Counted from the first letter of the stretch, positions 41,998-51,408 are shown. The stretch: DNA of 64,000 nt from Novosphingobium barchaimii LL02 (GCF_001046635.1 NZ_KQ130452.1:191001-255000); one strand, 5' to 3'. Notes: a model not told the origin generated them from the sequence alone. Numbers and translations: made by a program.

Positions 41998-44802
41998 ATG
42001 TCCTGCCGTTCACCTCGCCGCAGCCTTCTGCTTGCCGCCACGTGTCTTGCGGTCCCGCTGGGGGGAGGGGCGGCCGCCGCGCAGGACGCCCCGCCGACCA
42101 GCGCCAGCATAACCGCGCCCGAAACCGTCGTGGGCGGCAAGGTCGGCGCCGACTACTTCCTTGCCAACTACACCAAGATTTCAAGCTGGCTGACGAAAGT
42201 CGCCGCTGAAAGCGACCGCATCAAGGTGGTCAGCATCGGCAAGACCGAGGAGGGCCGCGAACAGTACATGGCCATCGTCTCCTCGCCGGATAACATCCGC
42301 AATCTGGAAACGTACCGCCGGATCGCGCAGCAACTGGCGCTTGCCAGGGGGCTGGACGACGCCGCCGCGCACAAGCTGGCGGCCCAGGGCAAGGCGATGA
42401 TCTGGATGGACGCCGGCCTGCACGCCAGCGAGATCGTCAACGCGCAGAGCCATGTGCAGATCATCCACGAGATGCTCACCCGCAACGATCCCGAGACGCT
42501 GCGCCTGCTGGGCGACGATATCATGCTGTTCGTCTTCGCCAACCCGGACGGCCTGGAACTGGTCGCCGACTGGTACATGAGCAATCCGCGCAAGCTGAGC
42601 ACGGATTCGATCCCCGTCCTCTACCAGAAGTACATCGGCCACGATAACAACCGCGACAGCTTCGCCTCCACCCAGGCCGAGACGACCAACATGAACCGGG
42701 CGGGTTACCGCGAGTGGTTCCCGCAGATCCTCTACAACCAGCACCAGACCGGGCCGCTGGGGGCGGTGGTGTTCATTCCGCCGTTCCGCGATCCCTATAA
42801 CTTCAACAACGAACCGCTGGTCATCAACCAGACCGACGTGGTGGGCGAAATGATGCACGCGCGCCTTGTGGCGCAGGGCAAGGGCGGTTCGGTGATGCGG
42901 TCCGGCGCGCCCTATTCGACATGGTTCAACGGCGGCATCCGCACCATCGGCTACTTCCACAACCAGATCGGCATTCTGACCGAGATCATCGGCAATCCCA
43001 CGCCGATGAAGATTCCGCTGGTGCCTGACAACCAGCTGCCCCGTCAGGACGAAGTGCTGCCGATCGCCCCGCAGGACTGGCACTTCCAGCAGTCGCTGGA
43101 CTACGTGAAGGAGATGGACCGGGCGATCCTCGACTATGCCTCGCGCTATCGCGAGACGATCCAGTACAACCGCTACATCATGGGCCGCAACCAGATCGCC
43201 AAGGGCAGCCAGGACAGCTGGATCGTCACCCCCAAGCGGATCGAGGCGGTGAAGGACGAGGCAAGGAAGCTGCCGCCGCCGGGCAAGGATGAACTGGCGG
43301 GTGGCTGGGGCAACGAGAAGGTCGTGCCTGCCGCGCTTTACAAGACCGTCCTCAATGCGCCCGAGAAACGCGCGCCGCGCGCCTATATCATCCCGGCCGA
43401 TACCCAGGCGGACCTGCCCACCACGGTGCGTTTTCTCAATGCCCTCATCAAGACCGGCATCGAAGTGCAGCAGGCCCCGGCCGCCTTCAGCTTCGCGGGA
43501 AAGACTTATCCGGCCGGGAGCTATGTGGTGCGCAGCGATCAGGCGTTCCGCCCGCACGTCCTCGACATGTTCGAGCCGCAGGACCACCCGCAGGACTTCG
43601 CCTATGAAGGCGGCCCGCCGATCAAGCCCTACGACGTCACCGGCTATACCCTGGCGCTGCAGATGAACGTCGCCTTCGACCGCGTGCTGGATGCGCCGCC
43701 GCCGGCATTTCCGCTGATCCCCGACGTGATCGCCGCGCCGCCCGCCGGCAGGATCGTTGGCTCGGGCAAGGCCGGCTATGTCGTCGATCACGCGGTCAAT
43801 AACAGCTACACGCTTTCCAACCGCCTGCTGAAGGCCGGGCTGCCGGTGTTCTGGCTGAAGGCGGCAACCCCGGTCGATGGCAGGACGCTGGCGCCCGGCG
43901 CGCTGTGGGTGCCCGCGTCAGCCAGGGCGGATGCGATCGTCGCGGCGGCGGTTGGCCCGCTGGGCTTCGATGCCCATGCCCTTGCCGCGCGTCCGGTGGG
44001 CGAGGCAGTGGCGCTGAAACCGGTGAAGATCGGCCTTGTCGATGTCTACGGCGGGTCGATGGCCTCGGGCTGGACGCGCTGGATCTTCGAGCAGTACGAA
44101 TTCCCCTACGAACTGGTCTACCCGCAGGCGCTGGACAAGGGCGCCTTGCGTTCCAAGTACGATGTGCTGATATTCCAGAGCGACGTGCTTGGCCGCGAGG
44201 ATGGCTTCTCCCGCGATCAGCCCGCCGCCGCCGATATACCCGCAGCTTATAGCAAGATGCTGGGCAGGATCACCGAAGCGAAAACGCTGCCGCAGGTCGC
44301 CGCGTTCGCCAAGGATGGCGGCACGGTGATCGCGGTGGGCAATGCCAGCCGCATGGGCGAGGCGCTGGGCCTGCCGGTCAGCAATCTGCTGGCGCCCGAT
44401 GGCCCGGACGGCAAGCCGGTGCGGGTGCCTTCCACCAAATATTACGTCCCCGGATCGGTGCTGAGCGCGAAAGTCGACAGCAGCGATCCCCTGGCCTTCG
44501 GCGTCGCACCCACGGTCAACCTGTTCTACAACAACAACCCGGTGTTCAGACTGGACGGGCCGTCCGTCCGCAAGGTCAGCTGGTTCGACAAGGACGATGC
44601 GCTCGTGTCCGGCTGGGCCTGGGGGCAGAAGATGCTCAACGGCGGCGCGGGCATCGTCGAGGGCAGCCTGGGCAAGGGCCGCGTATTCCTGATGGGCCCG
44701 GAAGTGACCCAGCGCGGCCAGCCTTTCGCCACCTTCAAGTTCCTGTTCAACGGCGTGCTGCTTTCCGGCAGCGACGCCGCGCCGGCCGCTCCGGCGGACT
44801 GA
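41998..44802 (+). CDS. Secreted M14-family zinc carboxypeptidase, large
   Basis: The 934-residue periplasmic protein has a signal peptide (SLLLAATCLAVPLGGG) and an N-terminal M14 carboxypeptidase domain (~55-380). The zinc ligands are visible: H142 and E145 (LHASE) and H249 (YNQHQTG). The C-terminal half (~400-934) has a class I glutamine amidotransferase-like or beta-rich region of unknown function, as in other sphingomonad M14 proteins. The ATG at 41998 is chosen because AAGGAG lies 7 bases upstream. It is likely the second hydrolase of the peptide locus, removing C-terminal residues. A branched terminator follows. Confidence 0.88.
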   Translation: MSCRSPRRSLLLAATCLAVPLGGGAAAAQDAPPTSASITAPETVVGGKVGADYFLANYTKISSWLTKVAAESDRIKVVSIGKTEEGREQYMAIVSSPDNIRNLETYRRIAQQLALARGLDDAAAHKLAAQGKAMIWMDAGLHASEIVNAQSHVQIIHEMLTRNDPETLRLLGDDIMLFVFANPDGLELVADWYMSNPRKLSTDSIPVLYQKYIGHDNNRDSFASTQAETTNMNRAGYREWFPQILYNQHQTGPLGAVVFIPPFRDPYNFNNEPLVINQTDVVGEMMHARLVAQGKGGSVMRSGAPYSTWFNGGIRTIGYFHNQIGILTEIIGNPTPMKIPLVPDNQLPRQDEVLPIAPQDWHFQQSLDYVKEMDRAILDYASRYRETIQYNRYIMGRNQIAKGSQDSWIVTPKRIEAVKDEARKLPPPGKDELAGGWGNEKVVPAALYKTVLNAPEKRAPRAYIIPADTQADLPTTVRFLNALIKTGIEVQQAPAAFSFAGKTYPAGSYVVRSDQAFRPHVLDMFEPQDHPQDFAYEGGPPIKPYDVTGYTLALQMNVAFDRVLDAPPPAFPLIPDVIAAPPAGRIVGSGKAGYVVDHAVNNSYTLSNRLLKAGLPVFWLKAATPVDGRTLAPGALWVPASARADAIVAAAVGPLGFDAHALAARPVGEAVALKPVKIGLVDVYGGSMASGWTRWIFEQYEFPYELVYPQALDKGALRSKYDVLIFQSDVLGREDGFSRDQPAAADIPAAYSKMLGRITEAKTLPQVAAFAKDGGTVIAVGNASRMGEALGLPVSNLLAPDGPDGKPVRVPSTKYYVPGSVLSAKVDSSDPLAFGVAPTVNLFYNNNPVFRLDGPSVRKVSWFDKDDALVSGWAWGQKMLNGGAGIVEGSLGKGRVFLMGPEVTQRGQPFATFKFLFNGVLLSGSDAAPAAPAD

Positions 44803-44836
44803 TAGCTGCGGCATGGTCTTGACCAGCCACCCTCCT

Positions 44837-44886
44837 GCGGCCCGTCAGGCTCCCGGTAACGGGACACCCGGCGGGCCGCCGTTTTT
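44837..44886 (+). terminator. Rho-independent terminator after the M14 gene
   Basis: GCGGCCCG (44837-44844) pairs with CGGGCCGC (44872-44879), enclosing a second small hairpin (TCCCG/CGGGA), and is followed by TTTTT. It separates the receptor-M20-M14 run from the downstream transporter gene. Confidence 0.65.
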
Positions 44887-44938
44887 GCCAGCTCACCGTC
44901 GCATCAATGTAAGAATACCGCACTAGGAGCCTCAAAGC

Positions 44939-46501
44939 GTGGCGGCTGCCCGCCCATGCTGGCTGGTATTACACATGCGGTTCCTGACTTCGAAATCCGA
45001 ACGGCGCGGACCTGCGCTTGCGGTGCTGGCGCGCGAGGGTCGGCTGTTCGCCTACTCCTCGGGCAACTTCGGCAAGGGCCTGGTCTTTGCCGGGGCCGAC
45101 CTGACCATCCTGTTCCTGCTGACCGACCTACTGGGCCTGTCCGCCACGGCAGCGGGCACGCTGATGCTGGTGGCGGTGGCGGGAGACCTTGCGTTCGATC
45201 TGCTGGCGGCGAGGCTGGTGATCCGCCAACGGCAGGCAGGGAGGGGGTATCGCTGGCTGGTGGTGGCCGGCGCGCTGCCCTGCGCGGCGGCCTTCGCGGT
45301 GCTTTATGCCATGCCCGCCGCCGGTGCGCGCGAGGGCTGGATGCTTGCCGCCGCGCTGCTGGTTTTTCGCGGGGCCTATGCGGTGATCGACGTGCCGCAC
45401 AACGCGCTGATGGCCCAGATCACCACCGACAGCCGCGCGCGGGGCCGCGTCTCGGGCTACCGTTTGCTGTTCAGCACGGCGAGTTCGCTGGCGGTCGCCA
45501 TGGTCCTTGCTCCGCTGGTGCAAGGGGCGGGGCGGGAAGGCGCTTTTGACCGGTTGGCCAGCGTGGGCATCGTCGCGGGCACGCTGTTCGCGCTGACCAT
45601 GGTGGTCTGCGTGGTGACATCCGGCCCCGTTGCCGATCGGCCGGAGGCGGCCGCGCAGGATGCGATCTCGGTGCCGCTGCGCAACCGGCTGGTTCTGGGC
45701 ATGGGGCTGCTGGCGCTGATAACCGGCTTTGCCGTGCCGACTTTCGGACGGATGATCCTTTACATCGCCACCTACGTGGTGGACCGGCCCGACCTTGTCT
45801 CCACGCTGCTGCTGGCGTTGACCGCCGGGCAGTTCGCGGGGGTGCTGGCGTGGACATCGCTGACCAGCCGGTTCGACAAGAGCGGGCTGCTGGCGATGGG
45901 CCACGGCGTCAGTGCGGTGGGCATGGCGGCGTTCGCGCTGTGCCTGCGATGGCCCGGCGCCCTGCCGGTCTGCGCGGGGCTGATCGGCTTCGGTTTCGCC
46001 AGCGTCTACATGCTGCCCTGGGGCCTGCTGGCGGATACCGTGGATTTCGTGACGCTGCGCCACGGGCGGCGGCTGGAGACGGGGCTTTTCGCGTTCTACC
46101 TCGTCGCCGTGAAGGCAAGCGGCGCGGCGGCGACCGCGCTGATCGGCTGGTCGCTGGGCTGGCTTGGCTATGTGCCGGGCACGGACCAGACGGCGCTGGT
46201 CGACACGGGAATGGTGGCGCTGGGCCTCGGCCTGCCGATTGCCGGGTGCGTGGGCGCTGTATTCCTGCTGCGCCGCTTCGACATCGGCCATGCGCGCCAT
46301 GCCCGCGTGCTCGCCGCGCTTTCGCGCAGGAGCACGCGAAAGGCGGTTCAGTCCGGCGCGGAACCGGTTTCCGGGTTGAACTTCGGATTGGCGAAATCGA
46401 TCGGCGAGGGCACGACCTTGGCCGGCGGCGATGCGCTTTCGGCCCAGGCGCGGCAGAGCATGTCGCGCAGCATCGCCGCGCCCGCGCTGGTGCGTTCATA
46501 G
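44939..46501 (+). CDS. MFS transporter, GPH (sugar:cation) symporter-like
   Basis: The 520-residue protein has about 12 membrane helices and the GPH-type pattern FRGAYAVIDVPHNALMAQIT, then a second-half loop MLPWGLLADTVDF. Members move sugars or glycosides, but drug or peptide transport occurs too. The GTG at 44939 has AGGAG 9 bases upstream and is preferred; ATG 44975 (MRFLTSKSERRG) is the alternative. The last ~55 residues (after FDIGHARHARVL) are non-membrane and overlap the opposing nuclease-like gene by 154 bases. The tail may be the result of a lost stop codon. Confidence 0.82.
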   Translation: MAAARPCWLVLHMRFLTSKSERRGPALAVLAREGRLFAYSSGNFGKGLVFAGADLTILFLLTDLLGLSATAAGTLMLVAVAGDLAFDLLAARLVIRQRQAGRGYRWLVVAGALPCAAAFAVLYAMPAAGAREGWMLAAALLVFRGAYAVIDVPHNALMAQITTDSRARGRVSGYRLLFSTASSLAVAMVLAPLVQGAGREGAFDRLASVGIVAGTLFALTMVVCVVTSGPVADRPEAAAQDAISVPLRNRLVLGMGLLALITGFAVPTFGRMILYIATYVVDRPDLVSTLLLALTAGQFAGVLAWTSLTSRFDKSGLLAMGHGVSAVGMAAFALCLRWPGALPVCAGLIGFGFASVYMLPWGLLADTVDFVTLRHGRRLETGLFAFYLVAVKASGAAATALIGWSLGWLGYVPGTDQTALVDTGMVALGLGLPIAGCVGAVFLLRRFDIGHARHARVLAALSRRSTRKAVQSGAEPVSGLNFGLAKSIGEGTTLAGGDALSAQARQSMSRSIAAPALVRS

Positions 46502-47331
46502 ACCATCTCGCGCACGTCCTTGTCGGTGAACTTCGCGAAACCGTCGCGCTTTTCCAGCTTGTAGACGCTTTCCATCTTGTCGCCCGACCGGTCGAGATAG
46601 GCCAGCACGGCGTCGAACATGTCGCCCTCGACATGGCCGGGCGCGGGGATGCGCGGGGCGATGTCCGCCACGGTGAGGCCGATGCCGTCGACGAACTTGC
46701 TTTCGAAGCGGCCGTGGACGGTGCGGTCGGTGGTGTAGCCGTGCGGATTGGCGCCGCGCCAGCCGTCGCTGTTGACCGAATCGTGCATCGGATTGGCGCC
46801 GTCGCCGATGTAGTGGCCCATGCGGAACACATCGAAGGCGCAGTTCTGCTCGGCCACGGTAGCGTCCGTGCCGGCTGTTTGCGCCGCGCGGACCTGGCGC
46901 ATGCACACCACGATGCGGTCATAGGCCTCGATCGCGGCATAGGGCAGGGTGCCGGTCCAGCGCACATTAGTGCGCGCGGCGGCGCTTGGGTCGCTGTCCT
47001 TGATCTTCTCGTACTGCTTGTAGAGCGCGATCACGAATTCGTAGCGCGAGCGCGGGATCGGCTTCACGAAGGTGAACTGCTCGCGGAACCAGCCGTGGTT
47101 GGGGTCTTCCTCGATCTTGGAGAAGTTTTCGGAATCGCCGCGCCATGCGTCGGGCTGGGTGGCCGAGGCGGCGATATAGTCCTCGTACTTGCGCAGGAAC
47201 ACCGGGCCATCGGCGGGGATCGCCTCGATCGCGGCGCGGTCGATCACCGCATGGGCGGTCTGGCCCCAGGCGAACGCGGCGGTGGGGGCAAGCGCGATGG
47301 CGCTGACGGCGGCGAGGGCGGTGAGGCGCAT
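46348..47331 (-). CDS. S1/P1 nuclease or zinc-dependent phospholipase C-like secreted enzyme
   Basis: The 327-residue protein has a signal peptide cut before W22 (AFA/WGQTAH). A mature N-terminal tryptophan is a zinc ligand in this fold, and further ligand motifs are visible: HYIGDGANPMHDS and VHGRFESKFVD. These are typical of the S1/P1 nuclease and bacterial phospholipase C superfamily, which hydrolyse nucleic acids or phospholipids with three zinc ions. The activity is not decidable from sequence. Its 3' end overlaps the MFS gene on the opposite strand by 154 bp. The ATG at 47331 gives the signal peptide. Confidence 0.85.
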   Translation of the reverse strand: MRLTALAAVSAIALAPTAAFAWGQTAHAVIDRAAIEAIPADGPVFLRKYEDYIAASATQPDAWRGDSENFSKIEEDPNHGWFREQFTFVKPIPRSRYEFVIALYKQYEKIKDSDPSAAARTNVRWTGTLPYAAIEAYDRIVVCMRQVRAAQTAGTDATVAEQNCAFDVFRMGHYIGDGANPMHDSVNSDGWRGANPHGYTTDRTVHGRFESKFVDGIGLTVADIAPRIPAPGHVEGDMFDAVLAYLDRSGDKMESVYKLEKRDGFAKFTDKDVREMVYERTSAGAAMLRDMLCRAWAESASPPAKVVPSPIDFANPKFNPETGSAPD

Positions 47332-47393
47332 GAGAGGCTCCGTTGTGATGGCAGGTCGATCGCGAGGGCCATTTCCCTGCCGCCTGACACGGC

Positions 47394-47481
47394 GTCACCC
47401 TGAACTTGTTTCAGGGTCGATTTCGCGGTTCACACGGCGGGCTGTTCGGCACGATGGACCCTGAAACAAGTTCAGGGTGAC
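47394..47481. repeat. REP-like extragenic palindrome (copy 1)
   Basis: Two perfect inverted 25-bp arms lie at 47394-47418 and 47457-47481. Each arm itself contains a CCCTGAA...TTTCAGGG dyad. The element lies between the convergent-upstream nuclease-like gene and the YdcF-like gene. Its sequence recurs at 51.3 and 51.5 kb, marking a dispersed sphingomonad repeat family. Confidence 0.9.
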
Positions 47482-47509
47482 GGGTTGAGGGGGGTAAGGG
47501 TCAGCGGGA

Positions 47510-48694
47510 TCAGGGGTCCAGCGGGTCGCGCGGGTCGACGCGGGCCGATAGGGGGGAGGGGCTGAATTCCAGCTCCGTGGGGGAAAGGCGCTGGCCGACC
47601 TTGCCCGGCTCGTAGCCCAGTTCGGTCAGGTTGCGCTGGACGAACTGGGGGCTTGAGATGGCCGCGCTCTGGCCCGGATTGCACACGATCAGCGTGTTCT
47701 TCTCCAGCGGCGCGCCCATCGTCATCAGCAGGCGCGTGGCATTGCGCAGGTTGGTGGTGGTGTGGCGGGCGTAAGGCTCGATCAGGATGGCATCGGCGGG
47801 CACGCCGTAGCGTGTCATCAGGGCCTTGCGCATCTCCACCGCCTCGGTGAAGGGCGTGGCGCGCGGGTGGGCGCGGCCGCCGGTGACGATGATGAAGGGC
47901 GCGTCCCCGCTTGCGAAACGGTTCGCGGCAAGGCGCAGGTGGTACTTGCCGAAGGGGCTGAGCGCCATGCCCTCCACTTCGGGACCGACCCCGGTGACGA
48001 TCATCGCGCTGTAGCGCCAGCGCTTCCAGTCGAGCGATTTCGCGCGCTTCATGGCTGGGGCGTTGAGGCCCCCGGTCAGCGGTTCGAAGCCGATCGCGTC
48101 AGTGCGGTCGCTGCCGTCGAGCAGGGCGAGGGCGAAGTCCGCGCTGGGGTCGAGGCCTTGCGCGGAATTGCCGCGCGGGGTCTGGGCCAGCCAAACGGCC
48201 GCCTGCAGGCGCGACTGGATTTCCTGCGGATCGACCATGCCGGCGCCGTCGATCTGGGCGTAACCGGCAGGCTGGCCAAGACCATACGTACGCACGACCG
48301 TGTTGATGCCCTCGATCTCGCGGCGGGCCTGCGCGGCGGCGCCGTCATCCGCCGTCGATGCGGATGCCTGCGCCGCGTCAGCCAAAGTCCTGGCCAGCGC
48401 TTCGGTTTCTTGCGCCGTCCAGACCATGGCCTGCGCGGTGCAGACGAGGTTCTGCGCGCAGGCCTCGCGCCGCGCGGCGCGGGCTTGCAGCATCGTCGCC
48501 ACTTCCGGGCGCGCCTTGAGCGCGTCCAGAGCGGCAGGATCGCGGCCCAGCGTGTCGAGCAGCGGGAACAGTCGCCCTGACAGGCTTTCCGTCACGGTGT
48601 CCCTTTCAGCCCCGGCACAAGCCGGGACCGACGTAAGGGAAAGCGCAGCCATAGCGATGATCGACGCCGCGGCGCGCGCTGGGCCGCGTCCCAT
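47510..48694 (-). CDS. YdcF-like (DUF218) secreted protein
   Basis: The 394-residue protein has a signal peptide (MGRGPARAAASIIAMAALSL, cleaved near ACAGA). A middle helical region is followed by a C-terminal DUF218/YdcF domain (~225-375): MIVTGVGPEVEG, FIIVTGGRAHPRATPFTEA, then GVPADAILIEPYARHTTTNLRNAT. DUF218 proteins (YdcF, SanA, ElyC) bind nucleotide-like ligands or act in envelope biogenesis; the function is unknown. Its ATG overlaps the receptor stop by one base (TGATG), so it is translationally coupled to the TonB receptor and probably handles the same compound in the periplasm. Confidence 0.8.
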   Translation of the reverse strand: MGRGPARAAASIIAMAALSLTSVPACAGAERDTVTESLSGRLFPLLDTLGRDPAALDALKARPEVATMLQARAARREACAQNLVCTAQAMVWTAQETEALARTLADAAQASASTADDGAAAQARREIEGINTVVRTYGLGQPAGYAQIDGAGMVDPQEIQSRLQAAVWLAQTPRGNSAQGLDPSADFALALLDGSDRTDAIGFEPLTGGLNAPAMKRAKSLDWKRWRYSAMIVTGVGPEVEGMALSPFGKYHLRLAANRFASGDAPFIIVTGGRAHPRATPFTEAVEMRKALMTRYGVPADAILIEPYARHTTTNLRNATRLLMTMGAPLEKNTLIVCNPGQSAAISSPQFVQRNLTELGYEPGKVGQRLSPTELEFSPSPLSARVDPRDPLDP

Positions 48695-51177
48695 CACCAG
48701 GACTTGCCGATGACGAGGCGGAAGTTGCGGCCGAAGATCGGACGGCCGTAGATCGCCTCGGCGCTGCCCTGGCCGCTCAGCGAGTCGGTGCGGGTATTGC
48801 CTTCGGTCAGGCCGTGGGCGTTGAACAGGTTGTCGCCCACCACCTGAAGCTGCCAGGTGCCGCGGCGCAGCGTCAGGCCCGCGCCGACGGTGCCGTAGGA
48901 AGGCAGCGCGGTGTTGTTGTAGAGGTCGACGAAGCGCTTGCCCATGTAGGTGTAGCGGCCATAGATCGACACGTCGGTGCCGTTCGTGGTGAAGTCGAAG
49001 CTGGGGCGGATGTTGCCGTATACCTTGGGCTGGCGCACGATCTGGTTGCCTTCCACCTGCTCAGGGTCGGCGCCGGTGGAGCTGGCGAAGCTCTTGTACT
49101 TGGGATCGCTGACGGTGAGTGCGCCGTTCAGGGTGAACCACGGCGTCACCGACCATGCACCGTCGAATTCCACGCCCTTGACCTTGGCTTCGCCGATGAA
49201 GGGGATGTTCACGTCGTTACGGCCTGTGGTGGGGTCGAACGCCAGGAACGAGGCGTTGAGCGGGTCGAAGTTGGTGTAGAAGCCCGTCACGTAAAGGTAC
49301 GAGCGGCCCGAGGCCAGCTTGAGGCCCACTTCGAACTGGTCGGCCTTGGTGGTGATGATGGTCGGGTTGATGCTCATCACCGTCTGCACGCTGGGCGGCG
49401 TTTCAAGGTGCGAGGCGCGGCCGTAGACGCCGATGTGATTGTTGAAATCGTAGTTGGCGCCGACCGTCCAGTTGGTGGCGTGGGTCTTGAGCTTCTGGTT
49501 CAGGATCACGCCGGTGAAGGCCCGCGTGCTGTCGTCGGCCAGAGTGGTGGTGTCACCTAGGTTGGCGGCCTCGGTCAGCGCGGCCCAGCCCTTGTAGTTG
49601 TAGCGTTCGTGGCGGATGCCGGCATCGATGCGCAGGCCCGGGACGATCTCCCAGGTGTCGTTCGCGTAGACGGCGTACATCTTCGCATCCGAATCGCCCT
49701 GGTTGAGCGTCGCGGCATAGTTGAGCACGCCGTTGTCGGTGACGGTGCCGATCGCGGTGCCGGCGGCGTTGTAGGCCACCAGGTCCAGCGTGCGCGGCTG
49801 GCCGGCAACCTCGATCAGGTAGTTCTGGTAAAGCGTCTTGCTGTCTTCGCCGTAGAGGCTGCCGTAAAGGCCCAGCTTGATGTCGTGGCTGCCGAAGCCG
49901 GTCTCGAACTTCTTCGCGACCGAGAGGTTGGTCTGGGCCGAATAGAACTTCGAGTGGATGTCGCGGTACTGGCCCTGCATGACAAGGCCCGAAGCGGCAT
50001 AGGGATCATAGACCGTGTTGGTGCCGGCCAGCACGTAGCCGAAGTGATCGACGGCGCCGAAAGCAGTGGTGGCGCGGGCCTGATAGCCGCTGGCGAAGGC
50101 TGCGGGATCGGCCGGGTTGGTGGTCGAATAGAACGCGGTGAAGTCCAGCTTGCCCTGCGTGTAGCCGGCTTTGGCGGAGACCAGCCACCCGTCGAAGTCG
50201 CCCTCGTACTGCGCGCCGACGTTGATCATCTGCATGTGGCGGCCGTCGGAGAGGTCGCTGTTACGGCTCTGGATCACGCCGTTGCCGTCGCGGTACTTCA
50301 GATTGACGTTGCGGAAGGCGGGCGAGTTCATCGTGCCTTCGAAATAGTCGATGTACTTGTCCAGCGATTCGCCGGTCAGCGGGTTTTTGGTCGGGATCGG
50401 CAGGTAGAAGGCGTTGTGATCGTTGACGTAGTTGACGTTCAGCTTGATGAAGCCGTTGTCCGTTTCGTGCTTGATGTTGGCGCGGATCTGCCCACCCTTG
50501 TCGTTGGCAAAGCCGTTGTCGCGGTAACCGTCGTGATAGCGCATGAAGCCGCCCACGGCGTAATAGGTCTTTTCGCCCAGCGCGCCGGCCTGGTAGGCGT
50601 CAAGCCGGTAAAGGCCGGTGTCGCCCAGCGTCACCTGCGCCTTGCCGCGCGCCACGTCGCTGCCGGTGACGGTGATGGCGTTGATGATCGCGCCCGAGTA
50701 GCTGGCATAGACCGGGGCCGGACCGCCGCGCACCACTTCGACGTGGTCGGTCATCAGATCCTGCTTGAGGATCGCGTCGCCGCGGAAGAACACGCCGTCG
50801 TTCTCGTGGAACAGCGGCAGGCCGTCCTGCTGGAAGCTGACGAAGCCGCCGTCGTTGGGCAGGCCGCGAATGCGGTAGATGTTCTGCACTTCGCCGCCGG
50901 TGATCTCGGTCTGGAAGCCGGGGAGCTGGCCGATCAGGTCCGCGAAGTTGACCGGGGCGATCTTCTCGAAATCTTCCTGCGACACGGTGTTGATCGCGTA
51001 GCTGGCCTCGAAGCGGCGCTGGGCGCGGGTCGAGCCGGTGACGATGATGTCGTCGCCCTGGGGCGCGCTTTCCGCTTCGGCGGCGGGAGCGGCGGCGCTC
51101 TGCGCATAGGCGGGCGCGATGGAAACGGTGCAGATCGCGGCAAGCGCGGTTCCGGTGGCGAGAACGGTTTTGAGCAT
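48694..51177 (-). CDS. TonB-dependent outer-membrane receptor, DUF218-coupled
   Basis: The 827-residue protein has a signal peptide (MLKTVLATGTALAAICTVSIA) and a TonB-box-like DDIIVTGSTRAQRR. A plug (~45-190; DHVEVVRGGPAPVYASYSGA instead of the common GPQGTLYG) and a 22-strand-type barrel ending with ...IFGRNFRLVIGKSW follow. The ATG at 51177 is preferred over 51189 because GAGGGG lies 4 bases upstream. It is co-transcribed with the YdcF-like gene, and divergent (527 bp) from a ROK regulator, suggesting a sugar or sugar-derived ligand. The intervening region carries extragenic repeats and a notably AT-rich promoter. Confidence 0.9.
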   Translation of the reverse strand: MLKTVLATGTALAAICTVSIAPAYAQSAAAPAAEAESAPQGDDIIVTGSTRAQRRFEASYAINTVSQEDFEKIAPVNFADLIGQLPGFQTEITGGEVQNIYRIRGLPNDGGFVSFQQDGLPLFHENDGVFFRGDAILKQDLMTDHVEVVRGGPAPVYASYSGAIINAITVTGSDVARGKAQVTLGDTGLYRLDAYQAGALGEKTYYAVGGFMRYHDGYRDNGFANDKGGQIRANIKHETDNGFIKLNVNYVNDHNAFYLPIPTKNPLTGESLDKYIDYFEGTMNSPAFRNVNLKYRDGNGVIQSRNSDLSDGRHMQMINVGAQYEGDFDGWLVSAKAGYTQGKLDFTAFYSTTNPADPAAFASGYQARATTAFGAVDHFGYVLAGTNTVYDPYAASGLVMQGQYRDIHSKFYSAQTNLSVAKKFETGFGSHDIKLGLYGSLYGEDSKTLYQNYLIEVAGQPRTLDLVAYNAAGTAIGTVTDNGVLNYAATLNQGDSDAKMYAVYANDTWEIVPGLRIDAGIRHERYNYKGWAALTEAANLGDTTTLADDSTRAFTGVILNQKLKTHATNWTVGANYDFNNHIGVYGRASHLETPPSVQTVMSINPTIITTKADQFEVGLKLASGRSYLYVTGFYTNFDPLNASFLAFDPTTGRNDVNIPFIGEAKVKGVEFDGAWSVTPWFTLNGALTVSDPKYKSFASSTGADPEQVEGNQIVRQPKVYGNIRPSFDFTTNGTDVSIYGRYTYMGKRFVDLYNNTALPSYGTVGAGLTLRRGTWQLQVVGDNLFNAHGLTEGNTRTDSLSGQGSAEAIYGRPIFGRNFRLVIGKSW

Positions 51178-51320
51178 GGGGCCCCTCATGAATATCGGTG
51201 CCGCCTGATCGGCGACGGGCCGCCAATGGTCGCTCAATGTGACGTTTTTAATTATTGTTGTGAAAATAAATAATAGGTTCTAGCGATGCGAAGGAGATTT
51301 GATTTTGCCATTTTCGTTTC

Positions 51321-51408
51321 GTCATACTGAACTTGGTTTAGGGTCCATCTCCCCGATCAGGCTGCCGTGCCCATCGCGAGATGGACCCTGAAACAAGTTC
51401 AGGGTGAC
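51321..51408. repeat. REP-like extragenic palindrome (copy 2)
   Basis: Arms at 51321-51350 and 51379-51408 are inverted copies over 30 bp with a few mismatches. The right arm matches the 47457-47481 arm of copy 1. It lies between the receptor and ROK genes. Confidence 0.85.

Noticed and set aside
45850-47403. 517-codon open frame running through the MFS gene and antisense to the nuclease-like gene
   Set aside because: The real proteins in the other frames have signal peptide, membrane helices and metal motifs; this frame has none.
49609-51273. 554-codon open frame antisense to the DUF218-coupled receptor
   Set aside because: The product is valine/glycine/arginine-rich low-complexity sequence, typical of a shadow of a beta-barrel gene.
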